From positions 1-8,711 of the forward strand of contig JAAZED010000135.1 of assembly GCA_012512465.1 (NCBI GenBank): DNA of 8,711 bases, read 5' to 3'. This stretch comes from Oxalobacter sp. (GTDB lineage: Bacteria; Pseudomonadota; Gammaproteobacteria; Burkholderiales; Burkholderiaceae_D). The notes under the pieces were generated by a model that ran no database searches, was not told the DNA's origin, and saw only the letters and a program-made list of their open reading frames with translations. The translations under genes and the position numbers were made by a program. This document shows positions 8,293-8,711 of the stretch, piece after piece. Numbering within the stretch: the stretch's first letter is position 1; each line of letters begins with the position of its first letter.

Positions 8293-8298
8293 ATTATA
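8293..8298 (-). promoter_or_regulatory. metH: Candidate -10 element of the metH promoter
   Basis: The minus strand reads TATAAT, a perfect sigma-70 -10 hexamer, which would start a transcript near 8286 with a leader of about 60 bases before the metH ATG. No good -35 is seen at the usual distance (the best is ATGCCT with a 19-base spacer), so an activator may be needed or the match may be chance. I see no B12 box and no SAM riboswitch pattern in the leader. Confidence 0.4.
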
Positions 8299-8314
8299 CT
8301 GCAATTGCGCGTAA

Positions 8315-8346
8315 GACAGGCATGAGGCCTGCCTGATGCATTTTTT
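8315..8346 (+). terminator. Hairpin with T-run between dsbC and metH
   Basis: GACAGGC at 8315-8321 can pair with GCCTGCC at 8327-8333 (one G-T wobble, 5-base loop). An alternative 6-bp stem is CAGGCA at 8317-8322 with TGCCTG at 8330-8335. On the plus strand six T follow at 8341-8346, giving a terminator look, yet no plus-strand gene leads into it. On the minus strand, the direction of dsbC, only TTACGCG follows. It may be a weak dsbC terminator or end an antisense transcript. Confidence 0.3.
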
Positions 8347-8355
8347 CATAAAAAA
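8341..8355. repeat. A/T palindrome after the dsbC stop
   Basis: Six T at 8341-8346, CAT, then six A at 8350-8355 form a pure A/T inverted repeat starting 4 bases past the dsbC stop codon. In RNA this stem would be weak. It may act with the neighbouring GC-richer hairpin at 8315-8335 at the 3' end of the dsbC transcript. Confidence 0.35.
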
Positions 8356-8359
8356 CGAT

Positions 8360-8711
8360 TTATCTGATCGCGGAAAGTGCGTCAGTAAAATCCTCGGCAG
8401 ATGGCATGCCAGTGATCCGTGAGCCATCCTTGAAGAAGATAACCGGTGTCCCGGTTATTTCATATTGTCGCGCCAACAGAAGAATCTCTTCATCGGAATA
8501 AACGCAATTGCTTGACGCTTCATCCGGTGGCGTTCCATCGATCATCCACGCATTCCATGCTGCGGTCCGGTTGGTCGAGCACCAGACATTTCTGGAGATG
8601 GTGCGCGATTTTTCGGAAAGAATATTCAGCGGGAAGACATAGACCGTCAAATTATCCACCCCTTTTAACATGCTTTCCAGGCGTTTGCAGTAGCCGCAGT
8701 TCGGGTCCGAG
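8360..8711 (-). CDS. dsbC: Thiol:disulfide interchange protein DsbC, C-terminal part (cut by window edge)
   Basis: The visible 116 residues are the thioredoxin-like catalytic domain of a periplasmic DsbC/DsbG-type disulfide isomerase. These proteins act as V-shaped dimers, correct wrong disulfides in exported proteins and are kept reduced by DsbD. The fragment starts SDPNCGYCKRLE, so the CGYC active site (Cys5 and Cys8 of the fragment) is right at the edge. A second cysteine pair, in VWC (Cys44) and SSNC (Cys69), matches the structural disulfide of Escherichia coli DsbC. The cis-proline motif GTP follows, with Pro89. The frame runs off the window end, so the signal peptide and N-terminal dimerisation domain are missing; the first internal Met at 8671 is not the true start. 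CGYC is typical of DsbC rather than DsbG (usually CPYC). It is 134 bp upstream of metH on the same strand. Confidence 0.93.
   Translation of the reverse strand, partial: SDPNCGYCKRLESMLKGVDNLTVYVFPLNILSEKSRTISRNVWCSTNRTAAWNAWMIDGTPPDEASSNCVYSDEEILLLARQYEITGTPVIFFKDGSRITGMPSAEDFTDALSAIR

Noticed and set aside
8226..8359. Cobalamin or SAM riboswitch upstream of metH
   Set aside because: Only 134 bp are available, with no B12 box or the multi-helix pattern of a SAM riboswitch visible by eye.

Overview
This window looks like an ordinary chromosomal segment of a betaproteobacterium. The protein sequences resemble Burkholderiales, perhaps Oxalobacteraceae such as Oxalobacter or a relative, and base composition is close to half G+C by eye. 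The family-level placement is inference from remembered sequence patterns, not from a search. I see no insertion sequence, prophage, tRNA, rRNA or CRISPR array.

Layout: (1) Positions 1-95 are a short flank with no convincing gene but with a perfect 7-bp hairpin just before trpG. (2) Positions 108-2581, plus strand, hold trpG, trpD and trpC, the middle of the tryptophan pathway. TrpG supplies ammonia to a TrpE that is not in the window and probably lies upstream or elsewhere. TrpD joins anthranilate to PRPP, and TrpC closes the indole ring precursor. Gaps are 52 and 13 bp, so this is very probably one transcript, ending in a modest terminator-like hairpin over the trpC stop codon. (3) Positions 2598-4439, minus strand, hold an M61-family metallopeptidase with a C-terminal PDZ domain, converging on trpC with only 16 bp between stop codons. 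(4) Positions 4476-8225, minus strand, hold a full-length cobalamin-dependent methionine synthase, metH, 36 bp upstream of the peptidase and probably co-transcribed with it. (5) Positions 8226-8359 are a 134-bp intergenic region with a perfect -10 hexamer for metH and several small inverted repeats. (6) Positions 8360-8711, minus strand, hold the C-terminal part of a DsbC-like disulfide isomerase, cut by the window edge at its CGYC active site.

The window does not show an obviously new system. The observation most worth a check is a three-residue segment in TrpC (residues 139-141) that reads like the product of two compensating 2-base indels: reading the same DNA in a shifted frame restores a family-like sequence. 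Secondary points are an insertion in the N-terminal domain of MetH, MetH being a single ORF, and unexplained hairpins around metH and ahead of trpG.
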